NCBI GenBank assembly: GCA_017308235.1
Contig: JAFKFL010000011.1
Coordinates: 186,001-250,000 of the forward strand
Origin: Alphaproteobacteria bacterium
GTDB lineage: Bacteria > Pseudomonadota > Alphaproteobacteria > Reyranellales > Reyranellaceae
Direction: 5' to 3'
DNA: 64,000 nt
The translations under genes and the position numbers were made by a program. Shown here piece after piece: positions 53,065 through 64,000 of the stretch. Position 1 is the first letter of the stretch; each line of letters starts with the position of its first letter. The notes beneath the pieces are model-generated. The model had not been told where the DNA came from. It did not search any database and saw only the letters and a program-made list of their open reading frames with translations.

Positions 53065-53127
53065 GAGGGCTACCGCAAGCTTCACCGACGATTGGCCACG
53101 AGGCGATCAAGAGGGCGGACAAGGCAC

Positions 53128-54333
53128 ATGCAGTGCGATCGGATCTGGAGAGGGGCTCGTCTCGCCACCGTGGCCGAGGGCAGCCCTGGCCTGGGGATCG
53201 TCGAGGACGGTCTGATTGCCGCGCGAGAGGGGCGCATCATCTATGTCGGTTCCGCCAGTGCCGCGCCGACGCTTACGGCAGCAGATGAAGTCGACTGCGA
53301 GGGGCGGTGGATCACCCCCGGCCTGGTCGATTGCCATACCCACATCGTCTATGGCGGCAACCGCGCCCGCGAGTTCGAACTGCGGCTGGAAGGCGCCAGC
53401 TATGAGGAGATCGCCCGGGCCGGTGGCGGCATCGTGTCGACGATGCGCGCGACGCGCGAAGCGACCGAGGAGGCGCTTGTCGCGGGCGCGCTGCCGCGGG
53501 TCGACGCGCTCGTCGCCGAAGGGGTGACGACGCTCGAGATCAAGTCGGGCTACGGGCTCGATCTTGCCAACGAGCAGAAGTCGTTGCGTGCGGCTCGTCG
53601 CATCGGCGGCCTTCGGCCTCTCTCGGTGACGACAACCTTTCTCGGCGCGCACGCGATGCCGCCCGAAGCTGCTGGCGACAAGGACGCCTATATCGCCCGT
53701 GTGTGCGATGAGATGTTACCGGCGGTCGCGAGCGCCGGCTTGGCCGATGCCGTCGATGCTTTCTGCGAGGGCATCGCCTTTACGCCCGAGCAGGTGGCGC
53801 GTGTCTTCGACAAGGCCAGGAACTTCGGTTTACCTGTGAAGTTGCATGCCGAACAGCTCTCTCGGCTCGGAGGCGCCGAACTCGCGGCTCGCTATCACGC
53901 CCTGTCGGCCGACCATCTCGAGCATGCCGACGAACCGGGCATCGTTGCGCTGGCCAAAGCTGGCGTCGTCGCGGTGCTGCTGCCCGGTGCGTTCTATTTC
54001 GTGCGCGAGACGCACAAGCCGCCAGTTGAGCTGATGCACCGCCACGGCGTGAAGCTGGCTATTGCGTCCGACAGCAATCCGGGCACATCGCCGCTTACCT
54101 CTCTGCTTTTGGCGATGAACATGGCCGCGACCTTGTTCCGGCTCACGGTCGAGGAGTGCGTGGCTGGCGTCACCCGTGAAGCGGCGCGCGCCCTTGGCTG
54201 CCTCGACGACCGGGGCACGCTGGAGCCGGGCAAGTGGTGCGATCTCGCGATTTGGGACATCGAGCGTCCCGCCGAGCTCGTTTACCGTATAGGCTTCAAT
54301 CCGCTTCATGCACGCGTCTGGAGGGGCCGATGA
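53128..54333 (+). CDS. hutI: Imidazolonepropionase
   Basis: A 401-residue zinc/iron amidohydrolase that opens the imidazolone ring to N-formimidoylglutamate. [13 protein letters not shown] (about 70-82) is the metal motif, [16 protein letters not shown] the substrate-site helix, and [13 protein letters not shown] holds the metal Asp. An earlier in-frame ATG overlaps the operator; ATG 53128 with AAGG upstream fits the family length. hutH overlaps its stop. Confidence 0.95.
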   Translation: MQCDRIWRGARLATVAEGSPGLGIVEDGLIAAREGRIIYVGSASAAPTLTAADEVDCEGRWITPGLVDCHTHIVYGGNRAREFELRLEGASYEEIARAGGGIVSTMRATREATEEALVAGALPRVDALVAEGVTTLEIKSGYGLDLANEQKSLRAARRIGGLRPLSVTTTFLGAHAMPPEAAGDKDAYIARVCDEMLPAVASAGLADAVDAFCEGIAFTPEQVARVFDKARNFGLPVKLHAEQLSRLGGAELAARYHALSADHLEHADEPGIVALAKAGVVAVLLPGAFYFVRETHKPPVELMHRHGVKLAIASDSNPGTSPLTSLLLAMNMAATLFRLTVEECVAGVTREAARALGCLDDRGTLEPGKWCDLAIWDIERPAELVYRIGFNPLHARVWRGR

Positions 54334-55873
54334 CATCTGTCGTCTTGTCGCCGGGCGGGAGTCCATTGGGCACATGGCGCGAGATCTACGGCGGCGCGTC
54401 GGTCACGCTCGACCCCGCGGCCTACGCAGTGATCGAAACGTCCGCCAGAGCGGTCTCGGCCATCCTGGCCAAGGGCGAGCCCATCTACGGCATCAACACG
54501 GGCTTCGGAAAGCTCGCCAGCGTGCGGATCGGTGCGGCCGATCTCGAAGCACTGCAAAGGAACATCGTCCTCTCGCATGCCGCGGGCGTGGGCGCGCCGG
54601 TGCCGGTGCCGGTCGCGCGCCTGGTGATGGCGCTGAAGCTTGCGAGCCTTGCCCAAGGGGCGTCCGGCGTGCAGGTGGCGACGGTCAGGATGCTGGAGGC
54701 CTTGCTGGCCCACGGGTTGACGCCGGTCGTGCCTTGCCAGGGGTCGGTCGGTGCGTCAGGCGATCTGGCACCGCTCGCCCATATGAGCGCCGCCATGATC
54801 GGTGTCGGCTCTTTCTTCGTCGGCGACAAGATTGTACCAGCCGGCGAGGCGCTGGCCGCGGCCGGTCTTGTGCCGCTGCAGCTTGGCGCGAAGGAGGGGC
54901 TGGCGTTGCTGAACGGCACGCAGTTCTCCACGGCCTACGCGCTGGCGGGTTTGTTCGAGACGGAGAATCTCTTTGGCGCCGCCCTGGTGAGCGGTGCCTT
55001 GTCGACCGATGCCGCCCGCGGTTCCGATGTTCCGTTCGATCCGCGCATTCATCGCCTGCGCCGCCATGCGGGCCAGATCGAGGCGGCCGAGGCGTTGCGT
55101 CGATTGATGGCAGGCTCGGCGATCCGCGCCTCGCACCTCGTGGGCGATGAACGGGTGCAGGATCCCTATTGTTTGCGCTGCCAGCCGCAGGTCATGGGCG
55201 CGGCACTCGACATTCTAAGCCACGCCGCGGCGACGCTCGAGACCGAGGCCAACGGCGTCACCGACAACCCGCTGATTTTCGCCGACACCGAGGAAGCGTT
55301 GTCGGGCGGCAACTTCCATGCGGAGCCTGTGGCATTCGCTGCCGATATCATCGCGCTAGCGATCTGCGAGATTGGCTCGCTTGCCGAACGCCGCATCGCC
55401 ATGCTCGTGGATCCCGCTCTCTCGGGTTTGCCGGCATTCCTGACGCCGCGTCCGGGCCTCAATTCCGGTTTCATGATCCCGCAAGTAACGGCGGCCGCGC
55501 TCACCTCTGAGAACAAGCAACGCGCTCATCCTGCCAGCGTCGATTCCATCCCGACCTCGGCCAACCAGGAAGACCACGTCTCGATGGCTGCCCACGGCGC
55601 GCGTCGTTTGCTCGATATGACGGCGAATGGCTGCGCCATCGTCGGCATAGAACTTCTGGCCGCGGCACAGGGTTGCGACTTCCACCGCCCGCTAGCCTCG
55701 AGCCCTCCGCTCGAGGCCGTGCGTAACCTGCTGCGCGGTGCCGTCCCGCATCTCGAGGACGACCGGCATTTCCATCCTGACCTGGAAAAGGCGAGGGAGA
55801 TGGTCGCCAGCGGCGCGATCGTCCAAACCGTCGGAAGGGACTTCCTGCCCGCCCTGGATCGAAGAGGACACGT

Positions 55874-55877
<4 letters not shown>
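54330..55877 (+). CDS. hutH: Histidine ammonia-lyase
   Basis: A 515-residue enzyme that deaminates histidine to urocanate. The MIO-forming Ala-Ser-Gly is in [17 protein letters not shown] (near residue 146), and [13 protein letters not shown] (about 51-63) is the conserved N-terminal loop. [16 protein letters not shown] and the downstream [14 protein letters not shown] are typical. It overlaps hutI by 4 bp and hutU by 4 bp, so the three are translationally coupled. Confidence 0.97.
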
Positions 55878-57535
<1,658 letters not shown>

Positions 57536-57613
57536 CCGGTGGTCTTGTCATTGGGGTTGCGGGACGGCGCGGCTCTTCCCACCTGATCCTCGGATCAGCA
57601 CAGGAGGAGTGCC

Positions 57614-58078
57614 ATGGCAGACTCCAAGCGGGCACGCGTCGTGGGCTTCAACCACGTGGCGCTGGAAGTGGGCGATATCGAAGAGGCCCTGGCGTTCTAC
57701 GGCCGGCTGTTCCAGTTCGAGCTGCGGGGCAAGAGCGAGACCATGGCCTTCATTGATCTGGGGGACCAGTTCATTGCCCTTCAGAAAGGGCGCAAGCAGG
57801 CACCCGACGATGGTCGCCACTTCGGCCTCGTGGTCGACGACAAGGAGGCCGCGCGTCGAGCGCTCACGGCCGCCGGCGTCAAGCTCCTCGACGGGCCCTT
57901 CCTCGATTTCCGCGATCCCTGGGGCAATCGGATCGAGATCGTCGGCTACGACAATATCCAGTTCACCAAGGCACCCAACGTGCTGCGCGGGATGGGCCTG
58001 ATGCATCTGGCTAAGAACGAGAACGCAAGGAAGGAGCTGGCCCAAAAGGGCATGGCGGTCGAGGAGCGCCAGTTCTGA
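57614..58078 (+). CDS. VOC-family (glyoxalase/dioxygenase fold) protein
   Basis: A 154-residue single-domain VOC protein. Metal-ligand candidates are the His in FNHVALEVGDIEEAL, the His in GRHFGLVVDD and the Glu in DPWGNRIEIVGYD. This is a complete set for a glyoxalase/fosfomycin-resistance-like metal site. AGGAGGAG precedes the ATG. It could be read with the hut genes, but no histidine-pathway role is known. The substrate is unknown. Confidence 0.88.
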   Translation: MADSKRARVVGFNHVALEVGDIEEALAFYGRLFQFELRGKSETMAFIDLGDQFIALQKGRKQAPDDGRHFGLVVDDKEAARRALTAAGVKLLDGPFLDFRDPWGNRIEIVGYDNIQFTKAPNVLRGMGLMHLAKNENARKELAQKGMAVEERQF

Positions 58079-58433
58079 ACTGTCACGTGGCGGGCAAAGC
58101 GGCGCTCGAGCACGACAATCCATCGAACGCCGGGACAAACCCTTGGATCAGGGTTTCGTTTCGCACTGCATGACTTTGTCCCAAAGTAACCTGCAAGACG
58201 GTCGGCTTGCACCTTTTCTCCCCGATATAGGTGCCTGAGAAGGATTCTTGCGATATCGCCGCCACGTCAGCTGCCATCGAACTGCATGCATTACTTCCAT
58301 CATTGCCGAATCCCATTTCACAGCGCAGCGCGATCATGAGCAGCGCATCAGGCTGCTCGAACCGAATGATTCCCACCTGAACATTGCTCACTGCATCCAT
58401 CGCCATCGCGGGGCACCGCGCGGAGTCTGTTCC
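58079..58433. other. 355-bp gap upstream of autotransporter gene, no gene seen
   Basis: The stretch between the VOC gene and the autotransporter is less GC-biased than its surroundings. A 121-codon open frame exists on the minus strand but has no ribosome site or recognisable motif. I find no clear promoter boxes. It probably contains the autotransporter promoter and leader. Confidence 0.5.
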
Positions 58434-61217
58434 ATGTTTGCGATTCATGTTCGTCGTCGATTTTGCCGACTTTCAATCCCAGGACTTCGAAGCGGCGTTT
58501 CAACCCTCGCACTGCTCGCGGCGGGAACCGTCTCGTCCGCGCCTGCACAGGCCGCCGACATCACCGTCGTCGGGACGAGCGGCCGTGGCCTGGTGTGGCA
58601 GTTCGGAACATCGTGGGATAGTGGCACCGTGCCGGGAGCGGGCGATCGCGCGATCCTTGGACCGCATACGGTCGGCGGGAGCGTCATCGGATCGAATCCG
58701 ACTCAATTTGGCCTTAATAGCGACGGGTTCGGCGTCCTCAACATCGGCTCGGTCTGGATCACGCCTGGCTCCGGGCTTACCCGGTTCACCAACGAGACGA
58801 TGCCCGCCCTGCGGTTCTATGGCACCAATGGCATTGCAGCCCTGAATGAAAGTACCAACAATGTGTTTTTCCTCCGGAGATCCATTCTCGCCAACGACCT
58901 GATCTTCCGTGCCTCCAATCCCGCCGGAGGGGGATTCAACTGGACCAGCGTCGCAGTATCAAACGTCCCATTCATCGGACTCGACCTCGCTGGCCATACC
59001 GCGACCTTCGACACCGTCAACGCCGCGAACACGATGAGTTTCTCAATTATTTCCGTCATCTCGGGCGCCGGCAACGTCATCAAGACCGGCGCGGGAATCC
59101 TGTCGATCGGTTCGGAAAGCACCTACACCGGCAGCACGACCATCGAGGCCGGCACGCTGGCGCTGTTCGGCAGCGACGGCAGCATCGCCTCGTCGAGCGG
59201 CCTCAACAACAACGGCGCGTTCGACATCTCGGCGCTCACGGGCGCCGGAACGTCGATCAAGACCCTGTCCGGCTCGGGCGTGGTCGAGCTGGGCACGAAA
59301 TTCCTGACGCTCACCAACGCCCACGATACCTTTGCAGGCACGATCCAGGGGTCCGGCGGCCTGATTCTGAATGCGGGGACGGAGATTCTGACCGGGACCA
59401 ACACCTACGCGGGAGGCACAACGATCGCGGGCGGCACCCTGCAGCTTGGCGACGGCGGAACCTCGGGCTCGATCGTGGGCAACGTGACCGACAACGGCAC
59501 GCTTGCCTTCAATCGCGCGGACACGGTGACCTTCAACGGCACGATCTCTGGCACCGGGGGAGTCTCCCAGATCGGAACGGGCACCACGATCCTGAACGCG
59601 AACAACACGTATGGTGGCCCGACCAATGTTCAGGCCGGCACGCTGGCGGTGGGCGATGCGGGCCACACGTCGGCGACGCTTTCGGGCGGCGGCCTCGTGA
59701 CGGTGGCCAGCGGCGCCACGCTCGGCGGCTACGGAACAGTCGCGGGCGACGTCGACAACCACGGCACGGTTGCACCCGGCAGTGCGGCGTTTGGCGGCGG
59801 CCCATTCGGCAGCTTCACGATCGGCGGCAATTACACCGCGCATTCGACGCTCGTCGTGAACACGCTGCTGAACGCCGGCGGCCCGCTCGCCAACCAGTTC
59901 ACCGACCGCCTGCTGATCCTGGGAAATGCCGGCGGCCACACGACGGTGCAGGTCAACGCCTCGGGCTCCGGCGCCCTGACCGGTGCGCCGACGGCCGCGA
60001 GCGGCATCTCGTTGGTGCAGGTGGCGGGCGCGACGTCGGCGGGCGCGTTCAGCCTGCCGGGCGGCTACGTCACCGGCGGCACGCCCTACCAGTACCACCT
60101 CAATGCCTACGGTCCGGGCTCGTCGAACGGAGCGGCCGATCCGTCACAGAACCTGGTCGGCAATGCGGCGAACTACTGGGATTTCCGCCTGCAGAGCGCC
60201 TATGTGACGCCGGCGGGACCGGTTCAGCCCGGCCAGCCGTTGGGTCCGGATGCACGTCCAGCTCTGGCGCCGCAGGTGCCGGCCTACATCACCGCGCCCA
60301 CGGCGCTGTTCGGCGCGGGCCTGCAGGATATGGACCAGTTGCATCGCCGATTGGGCGAGATCCGCGATAGCCAGGCGGTCGGCCTGCCGAAGACCGCCGA
60401 GTTCTTCGCCCGCGGCTACGGCAACACCATGACCTACCAGTCGACGCGCAGCTTTACCGACTTCGGCATCAACGCGAGCGAGAGCTATGCCGCGTTCCAG
60501 CTGGGCGGCAGCGCCGTGGTGATGGACAGTGATCTCGGCATGCTGCGTGTCGGCCTCGCCGGTTCCTATGGCAAGCTTCAGTTCGATCCCAATGCGCCCG
60601 ACGGTTTCAGTGAGGGCAACATCAACATTGGCAAGGTCTCGGGCATCGCGACCTTCCAGTCGGTCGCCGGTTGGTACCTCGACGGCATCGTGTCCGGCGG
60701 CTGGTTCAACGGCTCGATCGGCACGACGGCGCCTGGTCAGGTGGCTGCTTTGAACGGTTCGATGGTCGGCGCGTCAGTGGAAGGCGGCTATCCGATCGCC
60801 ATCGGCTGGCAGAAGCTTTTAGTCGAGCCGCAGGTGCAGGTGAGCTGGCAGCACCTGATGTTCGACCCCACCACCGATACCGATCGCATCAACGTCCAGC
60901 TCGGCGCCCTCGACCAGGGCATCGTGCGCGCCGGCGCGCGGCTGGTGCGGCCGTTCGAGACCGACGACAAGCGGTTCGTCACGCCTTACCTGAATGTCAA
61001 TCTTCTGCAGGGCTTCGCCGACAACAACGCCATCAACGTCAGCGGCGTCGCTTTCAATACCGGCCAGTACGGTACCGCGATCCAGGTCGGCGGCGGCGTC
61101 ACCGGCATGCTGATGGCCAACCTCGCCGCTTACGGCGACGTCTCCTATCAGCACGAGGTCTCCACCGGCGGCTTCCGAGGCTGGGCCTTCAACGGCGGCG
61201 TCCGCTACAGCTTCTGA
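58434..61217 (+). CDS. Autotransporter with beta-strand repeat passenger and beta-barrel
   Basis: A 927-residue type Va secreted protein. The signal peptide ends at SSAPAQA-AD (about residue 40). The passenger contains autotransporter-associated repeats, for example LSIGSESTYTGSTTIEAGTL, LTGTNTYAGGTTIAGGTL and ILNANNTYGGPTNVQAGTL. The last 280 residues form the outer-membrane barrel (ARGYGNTMTYQSTRSFTDFG through to a C-terminal GVRYSF, ending in the usual Phe). ATG 58434 has GGAG eight bases upstream; the frame is open earlier but lacks a signal. No protease motif is seen; adhesion is a reasonable guess. Confidence 0.92.
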   Translation: MFAIHVRRRFCRLSIPGLRSGVSTLALLAAGTVSSAPAQAADITVVGTSGRGLVWQFGTSWDSGTVPGAGDRAILGPHTVGGSVIGSNPTQFGLNSDGFGVLNIGSVWITPGSGLTRFTNETMPALRFYGTNGIAALNESTNNVFFLRRSILANDLIFRASNPAGGGFNWTSVAVSNVPFIGLDLAGHTATFDTVNAANTMSFSIISVISGAGNVIKTGAGILSIGSESTYTGSTTIEAGTLALFGSDGSIASSSGLNNNGAFDISALTGAGTSIKTLSGSGVVELGTKFLTLTNAHDTFAGTIQGSGGLILNAGTEILTGTNTYAGGTTIAGGTLQLGDGGTSGSIVGNVTDNGTLAFNRADTVTFNGTISGTGGVSQIGTGTTILNANNTYGGPTNVQAGTLAVGDAGHTSATLSGGGLVTVASGATLGGYGTVAGDVDNHGTVAPGSAAFGGGPFGSFTIGGNYTAHSTLVVNTLLNAGGPLANQFTDRLLILGNAGGHTTVQVNASGSGALTGAPTAASGISLVQVAGATSAGAFSLPGGYVTGGTPYQYHLNAYGPGSSNGAADPSQNLVGNAANYWDFRLQSAYVTPAGPVQPGQPLGPDARPALAPQVPAYITAPTALFGAGLQDMDQLHRRLGEIRDSQAVGLPKTAEFFARGYGNTMTYQSTRSFTDFGINASESYAAFQLGGSAVVMDSDLGMLRVGLAGSYGKLQFDPNAPDGFSEGNINIGKVSGIATFQSVAGWYLDGIVSGGWFNGSIGTTAPGQVAALNGSMVGASVEGGYPIAIGWQKLLVEPQVQVSWQHLMFDPTTDTDRINVQLGALDQGIVRAGARLVRPFETDDKRFVTPYLNVNLLQGFADNNAINVSGVAFNTGQYGTAIQVGGGVTGMLMANLAAYGDVSYQHEVSTGGFRGWAFNGGVRYSF

Positions 61218-61509
61218 ACCTCCATCCTGCAGGCGCGTCTCCACAACGCTAGGAAATTGACCGCTCAGCGTGTTCGGTGCCGGAACGTGTCCATCGATAA
61301 CATCGCTGACGCTCATTCTTGGCGCTGTGCTGGTTGCGTCAGCATCGTGCGGGTGGTTCTGGGATCGGCAACCTCGTGGGAATGGGTGTTACCGCCAGCT
61401 CTCGTCATGTTGACGCTCGGCCCGCTGGAGTAAGAGTTTTCTTCTGTTTCGACTTGCGCCGACGATAGGTCATAGACAGAACAATGAAGCATCGGTTGTA
61501 GGGGGTGCG

Positions 61510-62583
61510 ATGGCCGAGGGGGACACGAAGCAACGACGGGGTGACGAGTCAGCGTATCGATCTCACCCTAGTTTTGAACAGCGTATCTATTCGCCGCATT
61601 CGATCTCTGCAATCGTCGCCGAACTCGGCAAGCAAGGTCTTGATGGGGCGGCGGCGCTCGAAGGGACGGCTCTCACCCTATCGCACCTCGAAGCTCATAC
61701 GACCAGGATTTCCTATCGGCAACTCGATAGAGTGACTCGCAACGCCTTGCGTTTGTCCAAGGATCCGGCCATCGCCCTTCGGGCCGGCCAACGAATGCGT
61801 GTCACTGCGTACGGAATGTACGGGTACGCGATGCTGAGCAGCACCACGACCGATCAAGCTCGCGTGTTTGCTGCACGGTACTGTCGAGTTGTTGGCCCAT
61901 TCTGCGAATTCGTCTCCTCGAAGAACGATGAGATCGTTGCGGTTACGCTCGAGCCGACATGCTGGCCGAACCCGGCGGAGGAAGCTCATCGTTTCGCTGT
62001 CGAGTTCGCCCTGTCTGCCCATCTGACGATCATCAGAGATTGGTACAATCCGGCGTTCAGGTTTTCGCGCATCATCCTCGGCTATGCTGCACCACCGCAC
62101 CACTGCGCCTACGAAAACCTGTTCGAGTGTACGGTTCTGTTCGACCAGGACCACTGCGGATACGAGCACCCTCGCGATGATGGTGCAGTGGCACTTGCGG
62201 ACCAGCGCACCCATGCCATGGCGCGTGAAATGTGCGAGCAGCTTCTTGGCGAGGTCAATCGTGCGGGAGGTATCGCAGCCGACGTCCGGCGGATCTTGAT
62301 CGAGCAGCCCGGGCGATATCCGACCATCGAAGCGATTGCCGACAGTTTGGGTATGTATCCGCGTGCGCTTCGGCGCAAGCTCGAGGCCGAGGGAACCTCG
62401 TATCGCTTCCTCCTGCGCGAGGTCCGCATGCGTCTGGCGATCGAGTATCTGCGCCGAACGCACATGACCAACGACGAGATCGCCAGTCGGTTGGGCTATA
62501 GCGATGCGGCCAACTTCCGGCACGCTTTCGTGCGATGGACAGGGAAGAGTCCGTCTGGTTTTCGGATTGCCGGGCGCGCTTAG
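61510..62583 (+). CDS. AraC-family transcriptional regulator
   Basis: A 357-residue regulator of the OruR/ArgR-like type. The N-terminal ~200 residues are an arabinose-binding-type sensor domain (SISAIVAELGKQGLDGAAAL, then YGYAMLSSTT). The C-terminal AraC HTH comprises PTIEAIADSLGMYPRALRRK and the hallmark IASRLGYSDAANFRHAFVRW. AGGGGGTGCG precedes the ATG. The target is unknown; neighbours are the autotransporter and a convergent FAD dehydrogenase. Confidence 0.93.
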   Translation: MAEGDTKQRRGDESAYRSHPSFEQRIYSPHSISAIVAELGKQGLDGAAALEGTALTLSHLEAHTTRISYRQLDRVTRNALRLSKDPAIALRAGQRMRVTAYGMYGYAMLSSTTTDQARVFAARYCRVVGPFCEFVSSKNDEIVAVTLEPTCWPNPAEEAHRFAVEFALSAHLTIIRDWYNPAFRFSRIILGYAAPPHHCAYENLFECTVLFDQDHCGYEHPRDDGAVALADQRTHAMAREMCEQLLGEVNRAGGIAADVRRILIEQPGRYPTIEAIADSLGMYPRALRRKLEAEGTSYRFLLREVRMRLAIEYLRRTHMTNDEIASRLGYSDAANFRHAFVRWTGKSPSGFRIAGRA

Positions 62584-62854
62584 CAGCCGTTGGGCGTTGC
62601 AAGCGCGTTGATGTTCTCGCCGGCCGGAATCGGCTCTGCTGTTCCTATCAAAGTCAGAACCCCGATGCCTTTGCGGCACCGGGGCCCATCTCACACCGTA
62701 CGGCGCAATTGTGGGGTATACCAGCCGCGCCGACAGCTCTGGACAGTACCGAGGATATTGAAGCCGGCAGGCCGTACGGAAGGTGCGATCAGCCGAATTG
62801 GCAGGTTAGTTTGGGACAGGCAAGTGCACGCGTATCTGTCCTTGCGAAGACTAG

Positions 62855-64000
62855 CTAGTTGATCGGCCCGATGATCTTGCCCGGATTCATGATGTTCTCG
62901 GGGTCGAGCGCCTTCTTGATCGAGCGCATGAGCGACATGGCCTCGCCATGCTCCTCGTACAGGAACTTGATCTTGCCCATGCCCACGCCATGCTCGCCGG
63001 TGCAGGTGCCGCCGAGTCGCAACGCGCGCGCCACCATGCGGTCGTTCAGCGCCTCGGCGCGCGGCAGGTAGGTCGGGTCGTCTGGATTCACCATCATCGT
63101 GAGATGGAAGTTGCCGTCGCCGACATGGCCCACGATCGGCGCGTAGAGACCGTTCTCCTGGATGTCCTTCTGCGTCTCGAGAATGCATTCGGCGAGCCTG
63201 GAGATCGGCACGCAAACGTCGGTCGCCCACATGCCCCAGCCAGGCCGTGCAGCCTTGGCGGCCCAGGCGGCATCGTGGCGTGCCTGCCACATCTTGCTCC
63301 GCTCTTCTGCTTGGCTGGTCCAGCCGAAGTCGCCGCCGCCATTCTCGCCGGCGATCGCCTGCACCATCTCGGCCTGTTCCTTGGTGCTGGCCTCGGTGCC
63401 GTGGAATTCCAGCAGAAGCAGGTTCTTGGCCGGCAGGCTGAGCTTGGAATACTTGTTCACGGTGTCGACCGTCTCGGTATCCATGAGTTCGATGCGCGCG
63501 ACGGGAATGCCGGACTGAATGGTCTGTATGACCGTGTTGACCGCGCCTTCCAGCGACTCGAAGGCGCAGGTCGCGGACACCATCGACTCGGGGATACCGT
63601 AGAGCCGCAGCGTGATCTCGGTGATGATGCCGAGCGTTCCCTCCGACCCGACAAAGAGCTTCACGAGATCGTAGCCCGCGCTCGACTTGCGCGAGCGGCG
63701 GCCGAGCCGCATCAGCCGCCCATCGGCTGTCACCACCTGCAGCGACAGCACGTTCTCGCGCATGGTGCCGTAGCGCACGGCGTTGGTGCCTGAAGCGCGG
63801 GTGCTTGTCATACCGCCGATCGAGGCATCGGCGCCGGGATCGATCGGGAAGAAGAGGCCGGTGTCTCGGATGTACTCGTTGAGTTGCTTGCGTGTGACGC
63901 CCGGCTGTACGACGACATCGAGATCGGCCTCGTTCACGCCCAGCACCTTGTTCATGCGACTGACGTCGAGCGAGATCCCGCCATTGGGTGCGCTGATATG
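62855..64000 (-). CDS. FAD-linked D-lactate/glycolate dehydrogenase-type oxidase, C-terminal part
   Basis: Partial gene: the reading frame continues through the right edge, so the N-terminal part, likely about 90 residues, is missing. The visible 381 residues contain the rest of the PCMH-type FAD domain (ISLDVSRMNKVL, PIDPGADASIGGMTSTRASG, GSEGTLGIITEITLRL). The FAD-oxidase C-terminal domain follows, with HVGDGNFHLTMM, GEHGVGMGKIKFL and a closing LDPENIMNPGKI. The family oxidises D-2-hydroxy acids; length and motifs fit D-lactate dehydrogenase (cytochrome type). An ATG at 63955 is internal, not the start. Confidence 0.93.
   Translation of the reverse strand, partial: HISAPNGGISLDVSRMNKVLGVNEADLDVVVQPGVTRKQLNEYIRDTGLFFPIDPGADASIGGMTSTRASGTNAVRYGTMRENVLSLQVVTADGRLMRLGRRSRKSSAGYDLVKLFVGSEGTLGIITEITLRLYGIPESMVSATCAFESLEGAVNTVIQTIQSGIPVARIELMDTETVDTVNKYSKLSLPAKNLLLLEFHGTEASTKEQAEMVQAIAGENGGGDFGWTSQAEERSKMWQARHDAAWAAKAARPGWGMWATDVCVPISRLAECILETQKDIQENGLYAPIVGHVGDGNFHLTMMVNPDDPTYLPRAEALNDRMVARALRLGGTCTGEHGVGMGKIKFLYEEHGEAMSLMRSIKKALDPENIMNPGKIIGPIN

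Noticed and set aside
58083..58448. 121-codon minus-strand frame upstream of the autotransporter
   Set aside because: No ribosome site, no motif, and it overlaps the autotransporter start.
59043..60098. 351-codon minus-strand frame within the autotransporter
   Set aside because: It arises from the repetitive passenger sequence; the translation is Arg/Ala-rich without domains.

Overview
The window is GC-rich chromosomal DNA from a heterotrophic alphaproteobacterium. The evidence is a housekeeping block in alphaproteobacterial order (argS, SPOR protein, nagZ, scpA, scpB, tatA, tatB, tatC, serS, surE, pcm, NlpD-like lipoprotein), a DUF1491 gene, and many acyl-CoA, amidohydrolase and purine/amino-acid catabolic genes. 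A soil or freshwater Rhodospirillales/Hyphomicrobiales member (Reyranella-like or Bradyrhizobium-like) would fit, but the genus is a guess. I see no rRNA, tRNA, CRISPR array, phage or insertion sequence.

Region 1 (1-11.8 kb): the end of an acyl-CoA synthetase, a Baeyer-Villiger-type monooxygenase, an M20 peptidase, and a divergent pair (allantoate amidohydrolase/carbamoylase-like and PuuE-type allantoinase) pointing to ureide use. Next comes a compact acyl-CoA module: acyl-CoA dehydrogenase, DUF35 Zn-ribbon protein and a thiolase-fold protein whose nucleophilic Cys is Ser. A TetR regulator is divergent from it and a second acyl-CoA synthetase follows.

Region 2 (11.8-27.6 kb) is accessory catabolism. 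Its centre is a six-gene, one-direction cluster (14.5-22.0 kb): alpha/beta hydrolase, papain-like BtrH/C39-type protein, MFS transporter, LVIVD beta-propeller, ACMSD-type amidohydrolase and PuuE-like deacetylase. An XRE-cupin regulator is divergent from it. Two near-identical operator-like palindromes flank the regulator gene, one overlapping a plausible cluster promoter. I know of no described pathway with this composition, so it is the best candidate for an undescribed system. Further on are two more amidohydrolases, an EamA transporter, a CHRD lipoprotein, an aldo/keto reductase and a TauD-type dioxygenase.

Region 3 (27.6-32.6 kb): a fused aldolase/short-chain dehydrogenase, a Gpt-type phosphoribosyltransferase, and three consecutive TerC-family membrane protein genes.

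Region 4 (32.6-50.9 kb): the housekeeping block, starting with a dGTPase-like HD hydrolase and continuing to the ABC-F ATPase and prfC with two RidA paralogues. A PcfJ-like gene with an empty 387-bp leader interrupts it.

Region 5 (50.9-64 kb): a divergent histidine-utilisation locus (hutF-hutC against hutI-hutH-hutU) with a palindromic operator between the arms. After it come a VOC protein, a 927-residue autotransporter, an AraC regulator and the C-terminal part of a D-lactate/glycolate-type FAD dehydrogenase cut by the window edge.
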